NCBI RefSeq assembly: GCF_022230925.1
Contig: NZ_JAKKFH010000042.1
Coordinates: 1 to 55,618 of the forward strand
Origin: Micromonospora alfalfae
GTDB lineage: Bacteria; Actinomycetota; Actinomycetes; Mycobacteriales; Micromonosporaceae
Reading direction: 5' to 3'
DNA: 55,618 bases
Shown: piece after piece, positions 33,681 through 43,628 of the stretch
Position numbering within the stretch: position 1 is the stretch's first letter
Layout: every line of letters starts with the position of its first letter
Translations under genes and position numbers: made by a program
The notes under the pieces: model-generated
Told to the model about the DNA's origin: nothing
Databases searched by the model: none
Seen by the model: only the letters and a program-made list of their open reading frames with translations

Positions 33681-33899
33681 ATGGCCGAACCGAGATTTCA
33701 CAAGGGCGACCATGTCTCCTGGTCGGCCCACGGCAGCCGCGCGTACGGCGTGGTGCAAGGGACGATCACCGAGCGGACGCGGATCCGCGGGCGGGCCGTG
33801 AACGCGGCCGCCGACGACCCGCAGTACCGGGTCCGCAGTGACGGCACGGGCCGCGACGTGGCCCACCGGCCCGAGGCGCTGCGCCATGAGCAGAGGTGA
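33681..33899 (+). CDS. HVA1-type TUDOR domain protein (DUF2945)
   Basis: A 72-residue protein that is almost entirely the small hypervirulence-associated (HVA1) TUDOR-like barrel: FHKGDHVSWSAHGSRAYGVVQGTI, then YRVRSDGTGRDVAHRPEAL. Such proteins are found in bacteria and fungi; their function is unknown. Its last 14 bases overlap the start of the DUF3140 gene, so the two are probably translated together. Confidence 0.88.
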   Translation: MAEPRFHKGDHVSWSAHGSRAYGVVQGTITERTRIRGRAVNAAADDPQYRVRSDGTGRDVAHRPEALRHEQR

Positions 33900-34233
33900 C
33901 GACGGCCGGGACACCTACCGGGAGTTCACCGAAGCGGTGAACATGAAGCCCGGTGAGCTGTCCACATGGCTGGAGACCGACGAGTCGAAGCAGGTCGGCT
34001 GGCACAAGGGTGGTCGTGCTGGTGGCGGCGAGTCCGTCGGACACGAATCCGGGCGGAAGATCATCAATCTGCTCCGCCGCAAACGCGGTGACCTGTCCGA
34101 CGGCGACTACAAGCACATGCGCAAGGTCGTCGGCTACGTGCGCCGGCACATGGCGCAGCGCCCCGCTGGCAACGTTCGCGACACCAAGTGGCGTTGGTCG
34201 CTCATGAACTGGGGCCACGACCCCCTGAAGTAA
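33886..34233 (+). CDS. DUF3140 domain protein
   Basis: A 115-residue protein of the DUF3140 type: YREFTEAVNMKPGELSTWLETDESKQVG, then the basic GHESGRKIINLLRRKRGDLSDGDYKHMRKVVGYVRRH, and a final WRWSLMNWGHDP. The lysine-arginine-rich middle suggests nucleic acid binding, which is inference. The ATG at 33886 lies inside the end of the HVA1 gene. It converges on polA across a large inverted repeat. Confidence 0.88.
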   Translation: MSRGDDGRDTYREFTEAVNMKPGELSTWLETDESKQVGWHKGGRAGGGESVGHESGRKIINLLRRKRGDLSDGDYKHMRKVVGYVRRHMAQRPAGNVRDTKWRWSLMNWGHDPLK

Positions 34234-34307
34234 CCGGCTGGTCCAGCAGGACCAGCACTACCACCCTGATTCGACATGTCACGGCCGCGACCAGGGCGAC
34301 CCGGTCA

Positions 34308-34383
34308 GGGGTTCCGGGGCAGCCCGACCCACGCAGGGGTCAAGCCTGACCGCACGGAGTGGGTCGGGCTGCCCCGGAACCCC
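34308..34383. terminator. 25-bp perfect inverted repeat between DUF3140 and polA
   Basis: Arms 34308-34332 and 34359-34383 are exact reverse complements over 25 bp. The 26-base loop holds a further short stem (GGTCA/TGACC). It lies between two converging stops (34233 and 34399), so a bidirectional terminator is likely. The arms are longer than needed, and a repeated palindromic element is an alternative. Confidence 0.8.
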
Positions 34384-34398
34384 CACACCGCAACCACA

Positions 34399-37098
34399 TC
34401 AGTGGTCGGCGCTGTTCCAGTCCCGACCCAGACCGACGGACACCTCCAGCGGCACCGACAACGGGTACGCCCCGCCCATCTCCTGGCGGACCAGGGCCTC
34501 CAACGACTCCCGCTCACCGGGCGCGACCTCGAAGACCAGTTCGTCGTGCACCTGCAACAGCATCCGTGAGCCCAGCCCAGCCTCGCGGAGCGCGGTGTCG
34601 ACGTGCAGCATCGCCACCTTGATGATGTCGGCGGCGGAGCCCTGGATGGGGGCGTTGAGCGCCATCCGCTCCGCGATGTCCCGGCGCTGCCGGTTGTCGC
34701 TGACCAGGTCGGGCAGATAACGGCGTCGGCCGAGGATGGTGGAGGTGTAGCCGTCCTGGCGGGCCCGGGCGACCACCTGCTGGAGGTAGTCGCGCACCCC
34801 ACCGAAGCCGGCGAAGTAGTTCTCCATCAGCCCGCGTGCCTCTTCGGTGCTGATGCTGAGCTGTTGGGACAGGCCGAAGGCGCTCAGGCCGTACGCGAGG
34901 CCGTAGTTCATGGCCTTGATCTTGCGGCGCTGGTCGGGGGTGACATCGCCGAGCGGCACCCCGAAGACCGACGAGGCGGTGGCGGCGTGGAAGTCGGCGC
35001 CGGAGTTGAACGCGTCGATCAGCGCGTCGTCCGAGCTGAGGTGCGCCATGATGCGCATCTCGATCTGGCTGTAGTCGGCGGTGAGCAGACACTCGTAGCC
35101 GTCTCCCACCACGAAGGCCCGACGGATCCGACGGCCCTCCTCGGTGCGGATCGGGATGTTCTGCAGGTTGGGCTCGGTGGAGGAGAGCCGACCGGTGGCC
35201 GCCACTGTCTGGTTGAAGGTGGTGTGGATCCGGCCGTCGTCGGAGACCGACTTCAGCAGCCCGTCGACTGTCGACTTCAGCTTGGCAACGTCCCGGTGAC
35301 GCAGCAGGTGGGCAAGCACCGCGTGTGGCTGCTGCGCGTAGAGCCACTGCAGGGCGTCGGCGTCGGTGGTGTAGCCCGTCTTGATCTTCTTGGTCTTCGG
35401 CAGACCCAGCTCGGTGAAGAGGATCTCCTGCAACTGCTTGGGCGAGCCGAGGTTGAACTCCCGACCCACCGCCTCGTACGCGCCCTGCGCGGCGGCCTTC
35501 ACCTCGGCGGCGAAGTGGGCCTCCAGCTCCGAGAGATAGTGGGTGTCGGCGGCGATGCCGGTGCTCTCCATGGTGGCCAGCACCCGCATCAACGGCAGTT
35601 CCACGCCGGCCATCAGCCGGGCGGACTGCTCTCCGTCGCGGGACAGCTCGGCGTCGATAGCGTCGGCCAGGTCGAGGGTGGCACGGGCCTGGAGCATCAG
35701 GTTCTGCTCGACCACCCCCTCGTCGCCGAGGCCGTCGAGCGTGAGCTGGCCGGACTCCGGGACGTCCACCCGCAGCTCCCGGTGCAGGTAGCGCAGCGCC
35801 AGGTCGGTCAGGTCGTAGGACCGCTGATCGGGGCGGGCCAGGTACGCGGCGATCTGGGTGTCCCGGACGATGCCGGCGAGCTGCCAGCCGTGCGCGGCGC
35901 AGGCCAGCACGGCCGGCTTGCTGTCGTGCAGCACCTTGGGGCGCTGCTCGTCGGCCAACCAGGCAGCCAGGGCGCCCTCGTCGGTCGGGTCGAGCCTTGC
36001 CGGGTCGACCCAGGCCGCCGCGCCACCGGCGGTGGCCAGCGCGAGACCGGTGATCGAGGCGGTGTGCCGGCGGTTGGGGCCGGTGTCGAGTTTGACCGCC
36101 AAGCCGACCGGGGTGCCGCTCGGAACGTGCGTGGTCAGCCACCCGGCCAGCGCGCCGGGCTCGGTGAGCACCTCGCCGGTGAGGTCGAAGCCGGACTCGG
36201 CCTCCGGCTCGACCGCCTCCAGGTATTGGTAGAGACGGTCGCGCAGGATGCGGAACTCCAGGGTGTCGAAGACCTGGTGCACCGCCTCCCGGTCCCAACC
36301 CGTCCAGCGGCTGTCCTCCGGGCGCAGCGGCAGCTCCAGGTCGGAGACGAGACAGTTGATCTCGTAGTTGCGGATCACGTCGGCGAGCCGCTCCCGCAGG
36401 CTGTCGCCGGCCTTGCCCTTGATCTCGTCGGCCCGGGCGATCACGCCCTCCACCCCGCCGTACGTGGTGATCCACTTGGCCGCGGTCTTCGGGCCGACGC
36501 CCGGGATGCCGGGCAGGTTGTCACTGGTCTCGCCGACCAGCGCGGCGAGGTCCCGGTACTGCTGTGGCGGAACGCCGTACTTCGCCTCGATCGCCGCCGG
36601 GTCCATCCGGGCCAGGTCGGAGACGCCCTTACGCGGGTAGAGGACGGTGATCTGATCGTCGACCAGTTGGAACGCGTCGCGGTCACCGCTGCTGATCAGC
36701 ACCGACATGCCCTGGTCGCGGGCCTGGGAGGCGAGCGTGGCGATGACGTCGTCGGCCTCGAAGCCCTCTTTCTCGACCACCGGGATCTGCAGCGCGGCCA
36801 GGACCTCCTTGACCAGGCTGACCTGGCCCTTGAAGTCGGTCGGGGTCTCGCTGCGGCCGGCCTTGTACTCCGCGTATTTGTCGGTGCGGAAGGAGTGGCG
36901 GGAGACGTCGAAGGCCACGACGATGTGGGTGGGCTGCTCGTCGCGCAGCACGTTGATCAGCATCGAGGTGAAGCCGTACACCGCGTTGGTCGGCTGCCCC
37001 GTCGTGGTGGAGAAGTTTTCCACAGGCAGGGCGAAGAACGCCCGGTATGCCATGGAATGTCCGTCAACGAGGAGCAGGCGCGGTGTCGTAGCTGTCAC
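34399..37098 (-). CDS. polA: DNA polymerase I
   Basis: An 899-residue family A polymerase. Residues 1-295 are the 5'-3' exonuclease (LLVDGHSMAYRAF, EADDVIATLA, GDRDAFQLV, DNLPGIPGVG). The middle 3'-5' exonuclease domain has lost its acidic residues: the first motif region reads GLAVKLDTGPNRRHT instead of a D-x-E core. This is usual in actinobacteria and means no proofreading. The polymerase has motif A at Asp675 (DYSQIEMR), motif B (RRKIKAMNYG) and motif C (QVHDE, about 849-853). It fills repair gaps and removes Okazaki primers. The start is GTG. Confidence 0.98.
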   Translation of the reverse strand: MTATTPRLLLVDGHSMAYRAFFALPVENFSTTTGQPTNAVYGFTSMLINVLRDEQPTHIVVAFDVSRHSFRTDKYAEYKAGRSETPTDFKGQVSLVKEVLAALQIPVVEKEGFEADDVIATLASQARDQGMSVLISSGDRDAFQLVDDQITVLYPRKGVSDLARMDPAAIEAKYGVPPQQYRDLAALVGETSDNLPGIPGVGPKTAAKWITTYGGVEGVIARADEIKGKAGDSLRERLADVIRNYEINCLVSDLELPLRPEDSRWTGWDREAVHQVFDTLEFRILRDRLYQYLEAVEPEAESGFDLTGEVLTEPGALAGWLTTHVPSGTPVGLAVKLDTGPNRRHTASITGLALATAGGAAAWVDPARLDPTDEGALAAWLADEQRPKVLHDSKPAVLACAAHGWQLAGIVRDTQIAAYLARPDQRSYDLTDLALRYLHRELRVDVPESGQLTLDGLGDEGVVEQNLMLQARATLDLADAIDAELSRDGEQSARLMAGVELPLMRVLATMESTGIAADTHYLSELEAHFAAEVKAAAQGAYEAVGREFNLGSPKQLQEILFTELGLPKTKKIKTGYTTDADALQWLYAQQPHAVLAHLLRHRDVAKLKSTVDGLLKSVSDDGRIHTTFNQTVAATGRLSSTEPNLQNIPIRTEEGRRIRRAFVVGDGYECLLTADYSQIEMRIMAHLSSDDALIDAFNSGADFHAATASSVFGVPLGDVTPDQRRKIKAMNYGLAYGLSAFGLSQQLSISTEEARGLMENYFAGFGGVRDYLQQVVARARQDGYTSTILGRRRYLPDLVSDNRQRRDIAERMALNAPIQGSAADIIKVAMLHVDTALREAGLGSRMLLQVHDELVFEVAPGERESLEALVRQEMGGAYPLSVPLEVSVGLGRDWNSADH

Positions 37099-37148
37099 GG
37101 CAGCGACTCTAGCCCGCCGCTACGACAGGACGGGACACTGGCACGACG

Positions 37149-37181
37149 CCCGGCGCGGCCGAACAGATCGGCCGCGCCGGG
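37149..37181 (-). terminator. Terminator of the polar amino-acid ABC operon
   Basis: A perfect 14-bp stem (37149-37162 with 37168-37181) and 5-base loop lie seven bases after the ATPase stop. It separates the transporter block from polA. Confidence 0.8.
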
Positions 37182-37188
37182 TACCGGC

Positions 37189-37995
37189 TCAGAGCACCTT
37201 GGCCAGGAACGCCTTCGTCCGGTCGTGCCGGGGGTTGGCGATCACCTCGCGCGGCGCGCCGGACTCCACCACCACACCGTCGTCCATGAAGACCAGCGAG
37301 TCGCCGACCTCCCGGGCGAAGCCGATCTCATGGGTCACCACGATCATCGTCATGCCGTCGCGGGCCAGGTCCTTCATCACGTCGAGCACCTCGCCGACCA
37401 GTTCCGGGTCGAGCGCGCTGGTGGGCTCGTCGAAGAGCATCAGCTTCGGTTGCATGGCCAGGGCCCGGGCGATGGCCACCCGCTGCTGCTGCCCGCCGGA
37501 GAGCTGACCGGGGTAGTTGCCCAGCTTGTCGCCGAGCCCGACCCGCTGGAGCAGCGCGGCGGCCCGGTCCCGGGCGGCGGCCTTGCGCTCCCGGCCCAAC
37601 AGCACCGGCGCCTCGGCGACGTTCTGCAGGGCGGTCATGTGCGGAAAGAGGTTGAACCGCTGGAACACCATGCCGATCGCGCGGCGCTGGGTGGCGATCT
37701 CCTTTTCCCGCATCTCGTGCAGCTTGCCGCCGCGCTCCCGGTAGCCGATCAGGTCGCCGTCCACCCGGATCCGGCCGGCGTTGATCTTCTCCAGGTGGTT
37801 GATGCAGCGCAGGAACGTCGACTTGCCCGAGCCGGAGGGCCCGAGCAGACAACAGACCTCGCCGCTGCGGACCTCCAGGTCGATGCCCTTGAGCACCTCC
37901 ACCGACCCGAACGACTTGTGCACCTGCTCAGCACGGACCATCACGCCGTCGCCCGCAGTTCCCTCGGCCTCCGCCGGTGTCGTCACCTGCGTCAT
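37189..37995 (-). CDS. Polar amino-acid ABC transporter, ATP-binding protein
   Basis: A 268-residue ATPase of the GlnQ/HisP type. It has Walker A GPSGSGKST, Q-loop FQRFNLFPHMT, signature LSGGQQQR, Walker B LMLFDEPTSALDP and the H-loop VTHE. It drives import of a polar or acidic amino acid through the upstream permease. The ATG at 37995 overlaps the permease stop as TGATG; a GTG one codon earlier overlaps it as GTGA. Either way translation is coupled. It is the last gene of the block. Confidence 0.95.
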   Translation of the reverse strand: MTQVTTPAEAEGTAGDGVMVRAEQVHKSFGSVEVLKGIDLEVRSGEVCCLLGPSGSGKSTFLRCINHLEKINAGRIRVDGDLIGYRERGGKLHEMREKEIATQRRAIGMVFQRFNLFPHMTALQNVAEAPVLLGRERKAAARDRAAALLQRVGLGDKLGNYPGQLSGGQQQRVAIARALAMQPKLMLFDEPTSALDPELVGEVLDVMKDLARDGMTMIVVTHEIGFAREVGDSLVFMDDGVVVESGAPREVIANPRHDRTKAFLAKVL

Positions 37996-38972
37996 CACCG
38001 ACCCGCCTCGCTCGTGCTACCGCCGGCCTCCGCGGTGATCCCGCGCAGTCTGATCTTCGCCTGGGCGCTCCGGCCGAACCCCTTGGAGAAGTGCCGCTCC
38101 AGGTAGTACTGCCCGACGAGCAGGACGCTGGTCAGCAGCAAGTACCACAGGCAGGCCGCCACGTACATCGGGAAGACCTGGAAGGTCCGGTTACCCACGG
38201 CCTTGAGCTGGAAGAACAGCTCGGTGGAGACCGGCACGAAGGCCACCAGCGAGGTGTCCTTGAGCATCGCGATGGTCTCGTTGCCGGTCGGCGGGATGAT
38301 CACCCGCATCGCCTGCGGCAGCACGATGCGGCGCAGGATCTGGGTACGGCTCAGGCCCAGCGCCTGCGCCGCCTCGGTCTGCCCCTCATCCACCGACTGG
38401 ATCCCGGCCCGAACGATCTCGGCCATGTACGCCGCCTCGGAGAGCCCGAGGGCCAGCATGCCGGCGACGAATCCGGTGAGGATCTCCAGCGCGGAGAAGC
38501 CGAACAGGCGTGCTTCGAAGTCGTCGACTCCGAAGAGCGCGCCGATCTGCCGATCGAACGGGAGCCCGAACTCGATCCGGGCCCAGAGGATGCCGAGGTT
38601 GCCGAAGAGGATCGCCAGCACCAGCCGGGGCACCGCCCGGAAGAACCAGGTGTACGCCCAGGAGACGCCCCGCAGGATCGGGTTCTCCGACAACCGCATG
38701 ATGGCGACGACAACGCCGAGACTGACCCCGATCACCATCGCGAGCACTGTCAGCGCGAGGGTACCGCGCAGACCCTCCATGATCGGCGGCCGGAACATCT
38801 CGTCGACCATGAACGCCCAGTTGAACGCCTTGTTCGTCACCAACAGGTGGACGAACATGGCCACCAGCACCCCGATCACGGCGACCGCGACCCAACGTCC
38901 GGGATGCCGGACGGGCACGGCCTGGATGGGTTCCGGCCGTGCCCGTTCGGTTGTGTCCGTTTCCGACGACAT
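37995..38972 (-). CDS. Polar amino-acid ABC transporter, permease
   Basis: A 325-residue permease of the HisM/GlnP type with about six to seven helices. The EAA loop reads EAAQALGLSRTQILRRIVLPQAMR, and GTLALTVLAMVIG opens the permease domain. A single gene is present, so the channel should be a homodimer. The ATG is four bases after the binding-protein stop. Confidence 0.95.
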   Translation of the reverse strand: MSSETDTTERARPEPIQAVPVRHPGRWVAVAVIGVLVAMFVHLLVTNKAFNWAFMVDEMFRPPIMEGLRGTLALTVLAMVIGVSLGVVVAIMRLSENPILRGVSWAYTWFFRAVPRLVLAILFGNLGILWARIEFGLPFDRQIGALFGVDDFEARLFGFSALEILTGFVAGMLALGLSEAAYMAEIVRAGIQSVDEGQTEAAQALGLSRTQILRRIVLPQAMRVIIPPTGNETIAMLKDTSLVAFVPVSTELFFQLKAVGNRTFQVFPMYVAACLWYLLLTSVLLVGQYYLERHFSKGFGRSAQAKIRLRGITAEAGGSTSEAGR

Positions 38973-38975
38973 GCG

Positions 38976-39887
38976 TCAGCTGGCGGGGTTCAGCGCCGAG
39001 GAGGTGATGGCGCCGCCCTCGACGCCCCACTTCTTCAACGCGGTCTGGTACGAGCCGTCAGCGATGACCGCCTGGACGGCCTCCTTGAGCACCTCGGCGA
39101 AGGCGGTCTGGTCCTTCTTGACGGCGTAGCCGTACGGGGCGGACTCGTAGATGTCGCCGACCAGCTCCAGCGCGCCGTTGCTCTGCTTCACCGCGTACGC
39201 CCCGACCGGCGAGTCGGCCAGCATGGCGTCGTTCTTGCCGCTGAAGACCGCGGCCGTGGCGTCGCTCTGCGCCTGGTACTGGTCGATGGTGATCGCCGGC
39301 TTGCCGCCGGTGGTGCACTTCTTCGACCGGGCGGTGATGTCGTCGAACTGCACGGTGCCGGTCTGCACGGCGATCTTCTTGCCGCAGGCGTTCTCAATGT
39401 CGATCTTGGCCGCGTTGCCGGCCTTGGTCGCCCACTGGGTACCGGCGGAGAAGTAGCTCACCATGTTGACGCTCTTGAGCCGCTCGGCGTTGATCGTGAA
39501 CGACGAGACACCGATCTCGTACTTGCCCGAGTCGACACCGGGCAGGATCGCGTCGAAGGGCGACGACTCGTACTCGGCCTTGAGACCGAGCTTCTGCGCC
39601 ACCGCGTTGAACAGCTCGACGTCGAAGCCGACCACCGTCTTGCCGTCGGCGTCGAGGAACTCCGCCGGGGCGTACGTCGAGTCGGTGCCGACCTTGATCA
39701 CACCGTCGGCCTTGATCGCGTCGGGCACCTTCCCGGCCAACGCCGAGTCGGCCGCCGCCGTGACGGTCGGACCGGCGCCGGGCGAGCCGCTGTTCTCCTT
39801 CTCCCCACACGCCGTCAGCGAGAGGGCGATCAGCGCCGCACTGGCGGCACCGAGCGCCGCCCGGCGGGCACCGTTGGTATTGAACAT
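38976..39887 (-). CDS. Polar amino-acid ABC transporter, substrate-binding lipoprotein
   Basis: A 303-residue lipoprotein. The signal peptide ends LSLTAC with the lipid-attached cysteine near residue 27. The SBP_bac_3 fold covers the rest: GTDSTYAPAEFLDADGKTVVGFDVEL and AILPGVDSGKYEIGVSSFTI. Family members bind glutamate, glutamine, arginine or related amino acids; the ligand is not determined here. AAGGAG precedes the ATG. It starts only 37 bp after livF on the same strand with no hairpin, so it may be read from the liv operon. Confidence 0.95.
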   Translation of the reverse strand: MFNTNGARRAALGAASAALIALSLTACGEKENSGSPGAGPTVTAAADSALAGKVPDAIKADGVIKVGTDSTYAPAEFLDADGKTVVGFDVELFNAVAQKLGLKAEYESSPFDAILPGVDSGKYEIGVSSFTINAERLKSVNMVSYFSAGTQWATKAGNAAKIDIENACGKKIAVQTGTVQFDDITARSKKCTTGGKPAITIDQYQAQSDATAAVFSGKNDAMLADSPVGAYAVKQSNGALELVGDIYESAPYGYAVKKDQTAFAEVLKEAVQAVIADGSYQTALKKWGVEGGAITSSALNPAS

Positions 39888-39924
39888 GTCTCTGCACTCC
39901 TTGCGTGAGGGGTGTGACGGCCGC

Positions 39925-40635
39925 TCAGGCCACGCCGAGGTATGCCTCTTTGACCGCCGGGTCGTGCAGCAGCTCGGCGCCGGTTCCGGTCTTGACGATC
40001 TTGCCGGTCTCTAGCACGTACGCCCGGTGCGCTCGGGCAAGCGCCTGCTGCGCGTTCTGCTCCACCAGCAGGACGGTGGTGCCCTGCTCGTTGATCTCCT
40101 TGATGATGTCGAAGATCTGTTGGATCAGCATCGGCGCCAACCCCATCGAGGGCTCGTCGAGCAGCAGCAGCTTGGGCCGGCTCATCAACGCCCTACCGAC
40201 CGCCAGCATCTGCTGCTCGCCGCCGGAAAGGGTACCTCCGGCCTGCTTACGTCGCTCCGCCAGCCTGGGGAAGAGATCGAGCACCCGGGCCAGGTCCTCG
40301 GCGATGCCGGCGCGGTCGCGCCGGGTGTACGCCCCCATGTCCAGATTCTCGAGCACCGACATGCCGGGGAAGATCCCCCGGCCCTCGGGCGCCTGGCAGA
40401 GCCCCCGCCGGACCCGCAGGTCCGCCCGGAGCTTCGAGATGTCCTCACCGTCGAAACGGATGCTGCCGGTGGCGATCGGCCGAATCCCGGAGATCGCCCG
40501 CATGGTGGTCGACTTCCCGGCGCCGTTGGCGCCGATCAGCGCGACGATCTCACCCTCGGCCACGGTCAGGCTGATGCCGTGCAACGCCTGGATCCGCCCG
40601 TAGAGCAGGCTCACATCGTCGATCTCAAGCAACAT
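39925..40635 (-). CDS. livF: Branched-chain amino-acid ABC transporter ATPase LivF
   Basis: A 236-residue LivF ATPase. Walker A is GANGAGKST, the signature is LSGGEQQML, Walker B is LLLLDEPSMGLAP, and the H-switch region is LVEQN, all diagnostic for LivF. Its start overlaps the end of livG by 11 bases. Confidence 0.96.
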   Translation of the reverse strand: MLLEIDDVSLLYGRIQALHGISLTVAEGEIVALIGANGAGKSTTMRAISGIRPIATGSIRFDGEDISKLRADLRVRRGLCQAPEGRGIFPGMSVLENLDMGAYTRRDRAGIAEDLARVLDLFPRLAERRKQAGGTLSGGEQQMLAVGRALMSRPKLLLLDEPSMGLAPMLIQQIFDIIKEINEQGTTVLLVEQNAQQALARAHRAYVLETGKIVKTGTGAELLHDPAVKEAYLGVA

Positions 40636-41462
40636 CGTCCGGCACCCCCAGGTACGCCGCGACCACCTTCGGGTTGTCCCGCACCTCGGCGGGCAGCCCC
40701 TCGGCGATCTTCTTTCCGAACTCCAGCACGACGATCCGGTCAGTGACGCCCATGACCAGGCGCATGTCGTGCTCGATCAGCAGCACTGTCACGCCGGTGT
40801 CCCGGACCTGCCGGATGAGCTGGAGCAGTTCCTCCTTCTCCGCCGGGTTGAAGCCAGCGGCCGGCTCGTCCAGGCAGAGCAGCACCGGATCGGTGGCCAG
40901 CGCCCGGGCGATCTCCAACCGCCGCTGCTCCCCGTAGGAGAGGTTGCGGGCGAACTCGTGCAGCCGGTGCCGGATGCCGACGAACTCCAGCAGCCGCTCG
41001 GCCTTCTCCCGACCCTCGCGCTCCTCGCGCCGGTGCCGGGGCAACCGGAACAGGGCGGACAGCACACTGGTCTTGTGGTGCGCGTCCGCGCCGACCTGGA
41101 CGTTCTCCAGGGCGGTCATCTCCGGGAACAGGCGGATGTTCTGGAACGTCCGGGCCATACCCAGTTGGGTGATCTGGTGGCGCTTCTTCCCGCTGATCTT
41201 GCCGCCACGGAACCGGATCTCACCCTTGGTGGGCTGGTAGATGCCGGTCATCGCGTTGAAGCAGGTGGTCTTGCCAGCGCCGTTCGGGCCGATCAGCCCG
41301 AGGATCTCCCCCTTGTAGAGGGTGAAGTTGACGTTGTCGAGCGCGACCACGCCGCCGAAGCGCAGCGTGACGCCGTCGACCTCCAGCAGCGGCTCCCGGC
41401 TGGGGACCGCCTCCATCGCGGGCGCGCCGGCCTGCGCCGGAACAGCCGGCGTCTGATCGGTG

Positions 41463-41470
<8 letters not shown>
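40625..41470 (-). CDS. livG: Branched-chain amino-acid ABC transporter ATPase LivG
   Basis: A 281-residue LivG ATPase. It has Walker A GPNGAGKTT, the LivG-typical FNAMTGIYQPT and ARTFQNIRLFPEMT, signature LSYGEQRRLE, Walker B VLLCLDEPAAGFNP and LLIEHDM. An N-terminal extension of about 25 residues is rich in Pro and Ala. The GTG start overlaps livM by eight bases. Confidence 0.96.
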
Positions 41471-42568
<1,098 letters not shown>

Positions 42569-42572
<4 letters not shown>

Positions 42573-43519
42573 GCCCGTGCCCTCCCCAGCGATTCGCCCA
42601 GCAGACCGGTAGGCCGGAACATCAGCAGCACCACCAACACCGCGAAGGCAGCGAAGTCCTTCCACTGACTGCCGAACAGACCGGCGGCGTAGTTCTCCAC
42701 CACGCCCAGCAGCAGGCCACCGATCAGCGCGCCGCGCAGGTTGCCGATACCACCCAGCACCGCGGCGGTGAAGGCCTTGAGCCCCAGCAGGAAGCCGACG
42801 CTGTAGGTCAGGGTCTGGATCCGCACGTCGTAGAGCAGACCGGCTACGCCGGCCATGGAACCACCGGTGATGAAGACCATCAGGATGATCCGGTCCTTGT
42901 TCACGCCCATCAGCGCGGCGGTGTTGGCGTCCTGGGCCACGGCCCGGATGCCCCGGCCGGTACGGCTGCGGTTGATGAAGAGGTCCAGCAGGACCATCAT
43001 CAGCAGCGCCGCGCCAATCGTCAGCAGCTGCACCGAGTCGATCGGCACACCGAAGAGGTGGAACAGCGGCTTGCTGCTCACCAGACTGGGCGCGCCCTCG
43101 GGCAGTCGGCGGGTCCAGATGCCGAAGGCCTCGGAGATCGCGATAGAGGCGCCGATCGCGGTGATCAGGAAGGCCAGCGGCGGGGCGTTGCGCTTACGCA
43201 ACGGCCGGTACGCCACCCGCTCGATCACCGTCGCCGTGCCCGCCGAAGCGATGGCGGCGACGATCATCGCCACCAGCAGGTAGAACAGGATCGATCCAAC
43301 CCCGCTGACCTGTGAGTTCTGGTCGAGTCCAAAGCCGTTCCAAGTCCAGATCGCCGCGAACGCGCCGGCGATGAAGACCTCGGAGTGAGCGAAGTTGATG
43401 AGTCTCAGCACGCCGTAGACCAGCGTGTAGCCGAGCGCGACAAGGGCGTAGATCGCGCCCTGCGTCAGGCCGGTCGTGGTGAGTTCCCCGAAGTTGGAGA
43501 ACAGTCCATTGAAGTCCAA
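42569..43519 (-). CDS. livH: Branched-chain amino-acid ABC transporter permease LivH
   Basis: A 316-residue permease of about eight helices. LivH features are LTQGAIYALVALGYTLVYGVLRLINFAHSEVF-like and AFTAAVLGGIGNLRGALIGG. The start appears to be TTG at 43519, because an in-frame stop lies five codons further upstream and no ATG or GTG intervenes. A GGAG is about 11 bases away, so initiation may be weak. It follows a T-tailed hairpin downstream of the binding-protein gene. Confidence 0.95.
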
Positions 43520-43544
43520 GGGAGGGACGCTCCATCACGTCTGG

Positions 43545-43592
43545 AGAGAAAATTGGGGTGCGGCCGGGAGCGAGCAGCTCCCGGCCGCACCC
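43545..43592 (-). terminator. Intercistronic terminator/attenuator between binding protein and livH
   Basis: A perfect 16-bp stem (43556-43571 with 43577-43592) and 5-base loop is followed on the minus strand by CAATTTTCTC, a true T-tract. It is the only hairpin with such a tail noticed in the window. It would end most transcripts after the binding protein and let a fraction continue into livHMGF. Confidence 0.85.
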
Positions 43593-43628
43593 GCGATCAC
43601 AACTCAATCGCCGAAGCAGCGACCAACA

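Noticed and set aside
34399..37098. Loss of proofreading residues in PolA as an unusual defect.
   Set aside because: It is the normal state for actinobacterial PolA.
34603..38106. An 1167-codon open frame on the plus strand opposite polA and the ABC transporter.
   Set aside because: It is antisense to clear genes. High GC at third positions keeps the opposite frame open. The translation is low-complexity Val/Gly/Asp/Arg-rich and matches no family.
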